Part shown: positions 1 through 9,001 of the stretch, piece by piece
Numbering within the stretch: the first letter of the stretch is position 1
Layout of the letters: each line of letters starts with the position of its first letter
NCBI GenBank assembly: GCA_965240325.2
Contig: OZ251228.1
Span: 2,480,001-2,544,000, forward strand
Origin: Rebecca billardiae RCC1528
Taxonomy: Eukaryota > Haptophyta
DNA: 64,000 nucleotides
Direction: 5' to 3'
The notes under the pieces: model-generated
What the model saw: only the letters and a program-made list of their open reading frames with translations
What the model was told of the DNA's origin: nothing
Databases searched by the model: none
Program-made: the position numbers and the translations under genes

Positions 1-477
1 GGGCGGACCTACGGCCCGCCATAATGTTAAAAGACCGCTGGAAAATCGCCAGGGACCCACCTAGTCCTTGCGACGGCGGCAGGTTTTGAGCTCGCCAGCT
101 CGGTAAGTCAGTGACTATGGAATGGGCTGGCAACGAATAGCTGCGCGGGTATTTTCAATAAGGCTTGCGGGTTTTAGACTCTAGATACCAACCGCCGCGA
201 AGCCAAGTTCATATTCATCAAGGCGGAGGCAAACTACGAGACGGAAAGATCGCTCGTACCGAGATAATATTGAGATGTTCGCGGCTCGGCGGCTCCTCTG
301 CCTTCGCGAAGCCTATCCCTTGCCTTGCCGTTTTTATCGGTTGGCGGTTGGCGGCAATCTCATACTTAAAATCGCGCTCGTAACGAACCGTTACACTAAT
401 GTCACGTCCAGCTGACGTCCAGATCGCACTTTACTTAAGGGAATCAGCTGGGCGCGCTTTTTTTCGGCCTAATAGAC

Positions 478-636
478 CTCTCTATGCGATCTCAAAAACT
501 CGAAACTCGGTCTCCGCCAGCCCTAAAAATCGCCCCCCGTCCCTTTTTTCTTGATCAAAGATCTTTTTGAAACGTGGTTCGGGCCCGCTGGTGCGGGCTC
601 CACGCTGCGCGCTCCGCCCTGCACCGCGGGCCATAA
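478..636 (+). repeat. Partial copy of a MITE-like dispersed repeat
   Basis: This stretch closely matches 50930-51068, including the ATCAAAGATCTTTTTGAAAC core and the terminal CACCGCGGGCCAT. A rearranged inverted relative lies at 51229-51480. Only the right end is clear here; the left terminus was not found. Bases 1-477 upstream contain no gene or element I can recognise. Confidence 0.6.
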
Positions 637-709
637 CTACAATCACGGCGCGTTGCCAGTGATACCGTGTTACCGCGAAGCGCGCGGCGCACCTCATCTG
701 GGCCTGGCT

Positions 710-2314
710 CTATGGGCCATGCAGGCTCCTCAGCTGCGGCAGGTTGGAGGTGCCGACTGAGCTGACGACGGGCGGGCTGCTGGAGGCCGCCGCGCCGCCG
801 TAGTGCTTCACGGGGCGCTCCCACGGCGCCGTGCCGTCCGCGGCGCCATGCCCCGCCGTGCGCAGGCTGCGCGCCCGCTCCTGCGCCCCGCCTGCACGGC
901 CGCCGTGCCCCGCGCCACTGGGCGAGCTGTTCCGTGGCGGGCTCTGGCCGCGCAAGACGCGCAGCCGCGCGCGCTCGCGCAGCTCGCGCGGCGACGGCAG
1001 CGCGCCGTAGCTGATGGGCACGTCGTGCAGGGCGGGCTCGAAGGTGAGCGCGCTGGCCGTGAGCTTGGCCCTCAAGGCCTGCTTCGTCGGCATGATGGGC
1101 GGCAGCGAGCTCGAGCCGCTCGGGCTGGCCGCCGGGGCGCGCGTGTTGGATCGGCTGGGGGCGCCACCACCGCCTCCCGGCCTCGCGCCCGGCCCGCCCG
1201 CGGCCTCGCGCTGCGCCGCGCGCATCTGCTGCTGCGCGCGCCGGCGCTCGCGCGACCAGTGCGTCGCGGGGAAGCGCTCGGGCGCGTTCCTCTTCTCCGC
1301 GTGCTGCCGCCGGATCTTGGCGAGCTTCTCGCTGCGGCGCTCGTTCTCGCGGAGCGACTTGAGGTACAGCTGCCGCCGCTCGAGCGCGCTGTCCGACATG
1401 ACGGTGCGGAGCAGCCCGGAGCGCCTGTACGCGGAGGAGAGCAGCGAGAACGGGATCACCGTCTCGGGCTTGTGCCGCACCGCCGCCACCGACGTCGGGC
1501 CGGACATCGCCGCGACGAACTCCTCGAAGCTGACCTCGCCCGAGCCGTCCGCGTCGACCGCGCGCACCATCTGCTGCAGCTCGGAGCGCGGGAGCTCCAG
1601 GCCGAGCTCTCGCAGCGCGGTGAGCAGCTCGGCGGTGGAGATCGTGCCCGAGCCGTCCGCGTCCATCAGCTGGAAGCAGTCCCACAGCATGATCTGGTCG
1701 TCTTCGGACAGCTGCGTGCGCACGGTGCGGCCGGTCGAGGCCATCCACGCGCGCGCCTGCAGGTCGCGCACCTGCTCGGCCGCGGAGGAGTGGCGCGTCT
1801 TGACGCGCGAGGAGCGGCCGGAGCGGTGCGAGCGTAGGGGAGCGAGCGCCTGCTCCAGCTCCAGCGGCGGGTTTGGCAGCGGCTCGTCCTCGAGCACGTC
1901 GCCAAAGTCCAGCTCGGACACGTGCACGCGCATCATGGCATCAATGGACACGGCCTGCTCGCCCCTCGGGGGCGGGGTCGCGCCGTCTGCCGCGGGGCTG
2001 TGAGCGATCACGCCCTTGGCGACGATCGCCGGTAGCACGCTCGTACCGCCGTGCAGTAGCTTCCCATCGGCGGCGCCATCGCCCGACGACGAGGTCGGGG
2101 CATCTGCGCCGGCCGGCGCGCCGTCTGCAGCAGCGGGTGCGTCCGTGGGGTGGGCGTCGGTGTGCGCGGATGCAGCCGTGAGAGCAAGGGCTGGTAGTAC
2201 GCCCGATTCACCACTGCCGTCATCGCGCAGCTCCCCATCCAGCTCGCTGCCGTCCGTCGCGGCAGCCGGGGCGCTCCCGGGGGAGTCCATCCCGAGGCAA
2301 GGGAGCGAGCTCAC
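710..2314 (-). CDS. EF-hand calcium-binding protein, 534 aa
   Basis: Single-exon reading frame of 534 codons. Two adjacent canonical EF-hand loops are visible: residues 218-229 (DADGSGTISTAE) and 254-265 (DADGSGEVSFEE), each with Asp/Gly/Glu at the calcium-coordinating positions. This pair resembles one lobe of a calmodulin/centrin-type protein. The first 200 residues are low-complexity and acidic/Ala-rich. The region after the EF pair (about 290-370) is strongly basic with several KxxR stretches, and the C-terminus is rich in Pro, Ser and Gly. No signal peptide or membrane segment is seen, so a cytosolic or cytoskeletal calcium sensor is the reasonable reading. I do not recognise a named orthologue. 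The start is the first Met of the frame; a downstream Met could be used, since the N-terminal third has no conserved anchor. Confidence 0.8.
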   Translation of the reverse strand: MSSLPCLGMDSPGSAPAAATDGSELDGELRDDGSGESGVLPALALTAASAHTDAHPTDAPAAADGAPAGADAPTSSSGDGAADGKLLHGGTSVLPAIVAKGVIAHSPAADGATPPPRGEQAVSIDAMMRVHVSELDFGDVLEDEPLPNPPLELEQALAPLRSHRSGRSSRVKTRHSSAAEQVRDLQARAWMASTGRTVRTQLSEDDQIMLWDCFQLMDADGSGTISTAELLTALRELGLELPRSELQQMVRAVDADGSGEVSFEEFVAAMSGPTSVAAVRHKPETVIPFSLLSSAYRRSGLLRTVMSDSALERRQLYLKSLRENERRSEKLAKIRRQHAEKRNAPERFPATHWSRERRRAQQQMRAAQREAAGGPGARPGGGGGAPSRSNTRAPAASPSGSSSLPPIMPTKQALRAKLTASALTFEPALHDVPISYGALPSPRELRERARLRVLRGQSPPRNSSPSGAGHGGRAGGAQERARSLRTAGHGAADGTAPWERPVKHYGGAAASSSPPVVSSVGTSNLPQLRSLHGP

Positions 2315-2365
2315 TCGGCGTACAGTCTGACGCCTGGTAACCGTTTAGTTACATTAGCAGTAGTT

Positions 2366-2435
2366 CGGGGAACTTACAGTCAGACGCTCTGAATCGGCCC
2401 CCTCGCTCAGAGCGCTCTGAGCGAGGGGCCGATTC
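2366..2435 (+). repeat. Left terminal inverted repeat of the composite element
   Basis: Inverted match to 11445-11514 over 70 bp. Positions 2391-2435 form a self-complementary palindrome centred on AGAGCGCTCT with one extra C, so the terminus alone can fold into a hairpin. Confidence 0.9.
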
Positions 2436-2437
2436 AG

Positions 2438-3036
2438 AGGGTTTTCCGCCCGCCCCACTGGCGAGCGCGGTGCGGGACGCACATCGCACTGGGGCGGTGC
2501 TCAGCACTGCACTCACGGCGCGCCGCGATGTGTTCGGGCGGTGGACGGGGCTGAATCGGCCGAGAGTGACGGTGCGATGGGCCGTGGTGACTCTGCCATC
2601 ACCCAGTGATCTCGTGCGGTGCCAGCTCGCCCTTCGCTTCGTCGCCACTCGCACTCGCACCAGTCGCGTGCGCCCATGGCTTGCCTTTCGCGCGCTGTGT
2701 TCCCGCGCAGTGTGTGCTTGGTAGCAGGGTGCTGGTGGCCGGTGGTTGCCGGCGCGGAGGAACGAAATGTTTGCAGCTACGCTACATCCCAGACGCCATG
2801 TGCCCGTCCTCGTCGAGCGATGGACAGACACGCGTGTCGCGCATGCGCTCGCGGAAGCAGGCTGCACGGCGGCGCGCGGGCCTGGCTGCACGCGCAGGAC
2901 AAGCTGCACCACACAGCTGCCCCCGCCATGAGCCCCAGCTGCGTACGCACACCTCTTCCGTGTTGTCTGATCCGCCAGGCCGACACCGCGCGGAGACTGC
3001 GTGAGACACCGACAGTCAGCGGCCACGGCGCACACA
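2438..3036 (+). repeat. Left arm of a 600-bp internal inverted repeat (foldback)
   Basis: It starts AGGGTTTTCC two bases inside the left TIR and matches the reverse complement of 4336-4936 nearly base for base, with a few substitutions and small indels towards the inner end. Open reading frames within it recur in mirror image in the right arm. Their composition gives no sign of coding. Confidence 0.85.
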
Positions 3037-4335
3037 GGTCACTGGCACATGCGGCGGCGCGCAGCAGCTGATGCAGCCGTTGCTTCGATTGATGAAACAG
3101 CAACAGCGCCGGTGGCAGTCGCCCCATCGCTGCCGCTGGCACACCCGCACTTGCTGACATATCGCCAACAGCACTCGCAGCCCTTGCACCTCCGGCAGCT
3201 GTGGCTCGACGATCGGCTGAGCGGCGGCAATCTGAGGACACCGTCGTCCGAGCAGCCGCGCGGGAAGGTGCTTCGGGGGGTCGCTGTCGCGGGAGTCCTG
3301 CTCCAAGCAGCTGCTGCAGATGCTGCGGCTGGGACAGCAACTGTTGTGGCTCGCGTTGGCAGCTTCAACGCAGCCGTACCAGCGTTATGAGGGGAGATGA
3401 CTTGTGGATTGGGATTTTATGCAGCCTCTTTTTACATTCCGCCTTGCAGGGATTTTAATTTTAAAATAAAAATCCAGCTTGCGCAGAGTCCGAGACTTGG
3501 CGTTTGCAGAAGCTGTGCAGCAGGGCTCAACTCGTCACCGCGTACAGCGTCGGCGCTCGGAGCCTTAGGAGGACTTCGTACCCGCCGGGCGTGGTGGGCG
3601 TGTCCCGCCCGGCGCGCAGCTTAGCGCTGTACGTGGGCGAGACAGCCCCTTCCGCGTCTGGCACTTCGGCGGCGGTGCCGATGGTGGAGGCCGCTCGCCG
3701 CGCGCGCCTGACGGCAGCACCTCAAGCAGCGCTGACCCATGCGCATGCGGACGGGTGCGGCAATGGCGGTGGGTTTCGCAACATGCACAGCGTCAGACGC
3801 TCGGCACCAGGTCCGCTCAGCTGCAACAATAGCACCATCGGTGCGGCGCCTGGCGCTCAGTGGGCGGCGTGTCGGGCGGATGCAGATGCACTTGCCGTCT
3901 GAATCAGGATGCCGGGCATGCCGAAGCAGTTCGCCCCAGCGCGCGCACTCGCAGAGTGAGAACGGCCGCCCTGCCGGCCGGAGGCAAATGCACTCGCCTG
4001 GCGGCTGCCGGCGCACGGTAGGCCAGGGCAAACGTAAAGCACCCGAAAGCACCACGGCGGTGGTGACCGAGCTCACTACCACGGGCGGTGGCGCGGCCGA
4101 TGTCGCGAGCGTGAGCGCAAGCGTGGCCGTGAGCAATGCGAGCAGCGCGAGGGAGGCGTGGCGCGGTCGCGCCCGCCCTTCCGACGAGGAACGAGGGCTT
4201 TCTTGCGCGAGGGGTCCCCAACGGCAGGTAGCAGCGATGTCGCGCCATCGCTTAGCGCACCGACGTTGCCAGCCGGTCGACGTGGCCATCGCTTCCGAGA
4301 GAAAGCTGTAAGCCAGATTGCTGCCGCACGCAACC
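3037..4335. other. Loop between the foldback arms
   Basis: About 1.3 kb of unique sequence between the arms. A minus-strand frame runs from the right arm through 3621 and contains two similar cysteine motifs (GECICLRPAGRP and GKCICIRPTRRP), which could be either a short coding repeat or a DNA repeat read in frame. No known protein family is recognised. Confidence 0.35.
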
Positions 4336-4936
4336 GTGTGCGCTGTGGCCGCTGACTGTTGGTGTCTCACGCACGCAGTCTCCGCACCGTGTCGGCCTGG
4401 CGGATCAGACAACACGGAAGAGGTGTGCGTACGCAGCTGGGGCTCATGGCGGGGGCAGCTGTGTGGTGCAGCTTGTCCTGCGCGTGCAGCCAGGCCCGCG
4501 CGCCGCCGTGCAGCCTGCTTCCGCGAGCGCATGCGCGACACGCGTGTCTGTCCATCGCTCGACGAGGACGGGCACATGGCGTCTGGGATGTGGCGTAGCT
4601 GCAAACATTTCGTTCCTCCGCGCCGGCAACCACCGGCCACCAGCACCCTGCTACCAAGCACACACTGCGCGGGAACACAGCGCGCGAAAGGCAAGCCATG
4701 GGCGCACGCGACTGGTGCGAGTGCGAGTGGCGACGAAGCGAAGGGCGAGCTGGCACCGCACGAGATCACTGGGTGATGGCAGAGTCACCACGGCCCATCG
4801 CACCGTCACTCTCGGCCGATTCAGCCCCGTCCACCGCCCGAACACATCGCGGCGCGCCGTGAGTGCAGTGCTGAGCACCGCCCCAGTGCGATGTGCGTCC
4901 CGACCGCGCTCGCCAGTGGGGCGGGCGGAAAACCCT
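4336..4936 (-). repeat. Right arm of the 600-bp internal inverted repeat
   Basis: Reverse complement of 2438-3036. It ends GGAAAACCCT and is followed, after a 14-bp G-rich linker, by the first 435-bp direct repeat. Confidence 0.85.
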
Positions 4937-4950
4937 CGAGGGAGGGCGGG

Positions 4951-5385
4951 CGGGAGGCGGAGGAGCGCAGCTGGTTGTCCGTGCGGCTGCTCGGCGCCAA
5001 GCGTGGCCCGTCGGCTGGGTTTGGTAGTCGGGCGGCGGTCCGGTCGGCGGTCGGGCAGGGCGAGGTGCGCCGTGCGGTCGGGCGGGAAAGCGGACGGCTG
5101 CTGGGCGAAACTCGCTCCTGTTCGCCAAAGCCGGTCACTGCCCGTCAACTCCCGGCGCGCGCTCACTTTTCTGCGGTCCGCGCCAAAAGCGAGCTGCCAC
5201 ACGCTCGGAACGCTGTCCGGGGGCGCGCTGCGAGCTCCGAGCTCCGAGCCCGTCCGGGCGGGGGTGCGGTCGGAGGGGCGCTGGAGGAGGGTATCGGGCG
5301 GCGGCGAAGCGGCGCCGGCAGTCATAACGCGATAACCGCCGCAGACTGCCAAACCCGCCACTCCCGTCGCGTCGGCCATCGCCCC
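4951..5385 (-). repeat. 435-bp direct repeat 1 (LTR-like, distal copy)
   Basis: No difference from 11010-11444 was seen by eye and the length is the same. It lies downstream of the minus-strand retroelement genes, in the place of a 3' LTR. It does not have TG...CA ends, and no short target duplication was found around the repeat pair, so calling it an LTR is an inference from position. Confidence 0.8.
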
Positions 5386-5410
5386 ATAACCGCGCGCGTC
5401 GCGCTCCGCC

Positions 5411-7229
5411 TTATGGCGGTCCGGTGTTTACGTTGGGCGGCTGCCTAGCTTGCCTGGGGCCGCCAGACGTCACGGGGGGCCGGGCGGCGAGACAGCGCCC
5501 GCCCACAGGGGCGCAGCGCCAGGCGCCACGCCGGCATGGGCGGCGTCGGCCGGCGCGGTCGAGGCCAGGCCCGGCCCCGACCCCCAGAGACGCTGCGCCC
5601 GGCCACGCCCCGACGCACGCCGTCAGCGCCAAGCGCGTGCCGTCGGGCGGGGCAGCTCCCGGGAAGTACGTGCGGGGCGCAGGCCCCGCCCACCGCCCCG
5701 CAGCGGTGATCTCGGCCGCGGGAAGCCCCAGGAACGGCCAGCGTCGCCACGGCCGAGCGTCGAACCGAGTTGGCGCCAACACACGTTGTGGGAGCCCCAG
5801 CGCCCGACACTCATCGTGCAGCCACGCCAGATACGCCGCGCGAAAGCCTCGCACGCGCGCCAACCCGCCCGGTGTCGGCCGTCGACGGCGGGCAGCACCC
5901 CGAGCTCCGCGAAGCGACGTCCAGCCAGCGTGCGTAGCCCTGAATCGCCATGCGCCCCTTGGGCCTTGGACGCGAAGGGCGAAGCGCCGAAGCCCGCTGT
6001 CCGGCTGTGGCAAACCGCCGGGCCGCCTGCGGCATGACGATCGGCGCATGATGATCGGCGCGCGCGCATGATCGGCGCATGATGATCGGCGCGCGCGCAT
6101 GATGATCGGCGCGCGCGCATGATGATCGGCGCGCGCGCATGATGATCGGCGCATGATGATCGGCGCGGGCGCATGATCGGCGCATGATCGGCGCATGATG
6201 ATCGGCGCGCGCGCGTGATCGGCGCATGATGATCGGCGCGGGCGCATGATCGGCGCATGATCGGCGCGTGATGATCGGCGCGGGCGCATGATCGGCGCAT
6301 GATCGGCGCATGATCGGCGCATGATCGGCGCATGATCGGCGCATGATGATCGGCGCGCGCGCATGATGATCGGCGCGCGCGCATGATGATCGGCGCGCGC
6401 GCATGATGATCGGCGCATGATGATCGGCGCGGGCGCATGATCGGCGCATGATCGGCGCATGATGATCGGCGCGCGCGCGTGATCGGCGCATGATGATCGG
6501 CGCGGGCGCATGATCGGCGCATGATCGGCGCGTGATGATCGGCGCGCGCGCATGATCGGCGCATGATCGGCGCATGATGATCGGCGCGGGCGCATGATCG
6601 GCGCATGATCGGCGCATGATCGGCGCATGATCGGCGCATGATCGGCGCATGATGATCGGCGCGCGCGCATGATCGGCGCATGATGATCGGCGCGGGCGCA
6701 TGATCGGCGCATGATCGGCGCATGATCGGCGCATGATGATCGGCGCGCGCGCATGATCGGCGCATGATGATCGGCGCGGGCGCATGATCGGCGCATGATC
6801 GGCGCATGATCGGCGCATGATCGGCGCATGATCGGCGCATGATGATCGGCGCGCGCGCATGATCGGCGCATGATGATCGGCGCGCGCGCATGATGATCGG
6901 CGCATGACGATCGGCGCGCGCGCATGATCGGCGCAAGATGACCGGCGCGCGCGCATGATGATCGGCGCGCGCGCATGATGATCGGCGCGCGCGCGTGATG
7001 ATCGGCGCGCGCGCATGATGCTCGGCGCATGTTGACCGGCGCGCGCGCATGATGAGCGGCGCGGACGGTGGCGCGCGGCGCCGCCACCCGCCGCCGCGGC
7101 GTCGAAGGCAGCAGCAGCGAACGCCGATGGTTCTTGGCTGGGCCAGGCGAGCATGCCGGGGGCACGCAGCAGGCGTGCACGATCGGCACTAGCAGGGTCA
7201 AGGGGCAGGTCGGCCGGCTGAGTCAGCAC
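5411..7229 (-). CDS. Possible third ORF of the retroelement, broken up by a minisatellite
   Basis: A Met at 7229 follows the RT stop by 45 nt and opens a frame with an Ala/Pro-rich N-terminus of about 60 residues. This enters the minisatellite at 6040-7060, where all three minus-strand frames stay open. Beyond it, the frame ending at 5411 holds a protein-like stretch (for example AAYLAWLHDECRALGLPQRV) without a recognisable domain. In DIRS-type elements this position would hold a tyrosine recombinase, but I cannot identify its catalytic Arg-His-Arg-Tyr set. The reading frame across the repeat is not determinable from the sequence. Confidence 0.3.
6040..7060 (+). repeat. Minisatellite of 11/14/20-bp units built on ATGATCGGCGC
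   Basis: About 1 kb of short tandem units: ATGATCGGCGC (11), ATGATGATCGGCGC (14), and a longer form carrying an extra GCGCGC. Units are mixed rather than regularly ordered. Because 11 is not a multiple of three and no unit contains a stop on the minus strand, all three minus frames read the same 11-residue peptide theme (ADHAPIMRRSC). Confidence 0.95.
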
Positions 7230-7273
7230 TGCTGACCCGCCCCGCTGGCTGCTGAGCGGCGGCGACCGGGCGT

Positions 7274-8995
7274 TCAGGGCAGGCCGTGCTGATCGCCGGC
7301 CGCCGCGAAGGACGCGGCGGCCTCATCCCGGAGCTCGGGCCAGTACTCGGGAAGCACCGCGCGGCCGCGGCTGATTGCGTCCGCCACCCGATTGCGCGCC
7401 CCAGGCACATGCTTGCAGAGCAGCGTGCTGGATGTCTCCGCCGCGAGCAGGGCGAGGTCTTGCAGCAGGCAGTTGAGCACCGGTCGGTGGGGCACAGACA
7501 TGCGCGACAGCCACGCCACGGATGCAGAGTTATCACACAGTAAGAGGAGGTGCACAGCGGAGCGGCCGGCGAGCCAGCGCAAGCCGGCGAGCAGGACGCA
7601 CAAGCACTCGAGCTCGTTGATGTCCCACGCCTCGCCGGCCGGCACGAAGGCGCGCAGGTCCCACGCGGCGACATGGCCCGCCGACGACGCCGCCCCACCG
7701 CGCCCCGTGGAGAGGGCGGCGTCCGTGGCCACCGCCAGCCGCTCCGAGGGTCGCACGTACAGCTGCCGCCGACACGAGCCCCGCTCGAGCAGCCGCGCGA
7801 AGAAAGCGCACTCGCGCGGCAGCAGCACCCCCAGGGGCGCCACGAGGGTGCCGGACGCAGCGAACGCATCGTGCCGCGCATAGAGGAGGTCGAGGAAGGG
7901 GCGGATGAACGGGCGAACCGCGGGCTGTATCCGAGCGATCCAGCCGAGCTTGCCGATGAGCGAGCTGAGCTCCGGGCGCGTCACGCGGCTGCCGAGCAGC
8001 GTGAGCAGCGCCGGGAACCACTTGGCGCGCTTCCGCTCGGGTAGAGACACCGAGCCCTGGACCGCGTCAATGACGACGCCAAGCAGCTCGATGTGCTGGC
8101 ATGCGGGCACGATCTTGGTCGGCTTGGCCGACGGCGGCAGACCCGCGGCGCGCAGCGTCGAGCAGTAGAGCTGGAATGCCCGATCGAGGTCCCCCCGGTG
8201 CGAGCTCCACCCGAAACCGTCATCGACAAAATTCTTGAGCTTGAAGCGCAGCTCCCCCGACCAGCGCGCCACGAACGCGTGCCGCAGCAGATCTGAGAGC
8301 CGGCAAAACAGGAACGGCGCGGACGCGGCGCCGAAGGGGAGCGAGGTGTACACGTAGTAGGCGCCCTCCCACCAAATGCAGAGCAGCCACAGATCCTCCG
8401 GGCGCACGGCGACGCGCGTGTATGCCGCGTCGATGTCCACCTTGAAGATCCAGGTGCCGGGGGTCAGATCGGCCAGGAGCTCGTCCAGCGACTCAAAGGT
8501 GAACCGCGGCGCGCGGATGTCGGCGTTCACGCCCGAGGCCGTCATGTCCACGATGAGGCGGAAGTCGTCCTCGTCCTTCGGTACGCAACCGAGCGGCGAC
8601 ACCGCCACTGGCCGCGGCAGGGGCCGGCCGCCGCGCGCCGGCCCCGCCAGCACGCCCGATGACACATACTCGGCGAGCCGCGCGCGCACAAACTCGGGCT
8701 GCGCCAGCGAGGAACGGTGGTTGGGACGGAACCGCGACACGCGCGCGCCGCGGTAGAGCAGATCGACGCCGTCACGCAGCTCCACGGACAGGTCAACGCC
8801 GGTGAAGGCATGGATGAAGGACGCCAGCGCCACGTAGTTGCGCTGCATGGCGTTGGGCACGAGACTGTGTGCGAGGTCAGCGCGCAGGCCGGTGCGCGCG
8901 ACCATCTCGGCGGAGGTGATGGGCGGGCGAGTCATAGCGAGCGGCGCGCCGCGGAACGCGGCGGGCACCGACAGGGGATCTCGTCGCGCGCCCAC
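7274..8995 (-). CDS. Reverse transcriptase / RNase H polyprotein of a DIRS- or LTR-type retroelement, 573 aa
   Basis: RT palm motifs appear in order: DFRLIVDM (about 144-151), FKVDIDAAY (184-192), LPFGAASAPFLF (219-230), and the catalytic FVDD box at 256-259. The thumb/connection follows, with LLGVVID (304-310). An RNase H domain follows, with acidic residues D424 (ATDAAL), E461 or E463, D488 (CDNSA) and D539 (ADAIS). There is no protease or integrase in this frame. The layout of RT plus RNase H without integrase, and the LPFG box style, recall DIRS/Ngaro-type RTs more than Ty1 or Ty3, but this is a family-level inference. It starts 6 nt after the stop of the gag-like gene, on the same strand, suggesting one transcript. 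The frame is uninterrupted. Confidence 0.9.
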   Translation of the reverse strand: MGARRDPLSVPAAFRGAPLAMTRPPITSAEMVARTGLRADLAHSLVPNAMQRNYVALASFIHAFTGVDLSVELRDGVDLLYRGARVSRFRPNHRSSLAQPEFVRARLAEYVSSGVLAGPARGGRPLPRPVAVSPLGCVPKDEDDFRLIVDMTASGVNADIRAPRFTFESLDELLADLTPGTWIFKVDIDAAYTRVAVRPEDLWLLCIWWEGAYYVYTSLPFGAASAPFLFCRLSDLLRHAFVARWSGELRFKLKNFVDDGFGWSSHRGDLDRAFQLYCSTLRAAGLPPSAKPTKIVPACQHIELLGVVIDAVQGSVSLPERKRAKWFPALLTLLGSRVTRPELSSLIGKLGWIARIQPAVRPFIRPFLDLLYARHDAFAASGTLVAPLGVLLPRECAFFARLLERGSCRRQLYVRPSERLAVATDAALSTGRGGAASSAGHVAAWDLRAFVPAGEAWDINELECLCVLLAGLRWLAGRSAVHLLLLCDNSASVAWLSRMSVPHRPVLNCLLQDLALLAAETSSTLLCKHVPGARNRVADAISRGRAVLPEYWPELRDEAAASFAAAGDQHGLP

Positions 8996-9001
8996 CGCCT
9001 C

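Noticed and set aside
4951-5385. Calling the 435-bp repeats true LTRs
   Set aside because: No TG...CA ends, primer-binding site or flanking short duplication could be shown; recorded only as LTR-like direct repeats.
7198-8044. Long frames overlapping the RT gene on both strands (for example 7533-8021 minus)
   Set aside because: High GC leaves alternative frames open; only the 7274-8995 frame has the RT/RNase H motifs.
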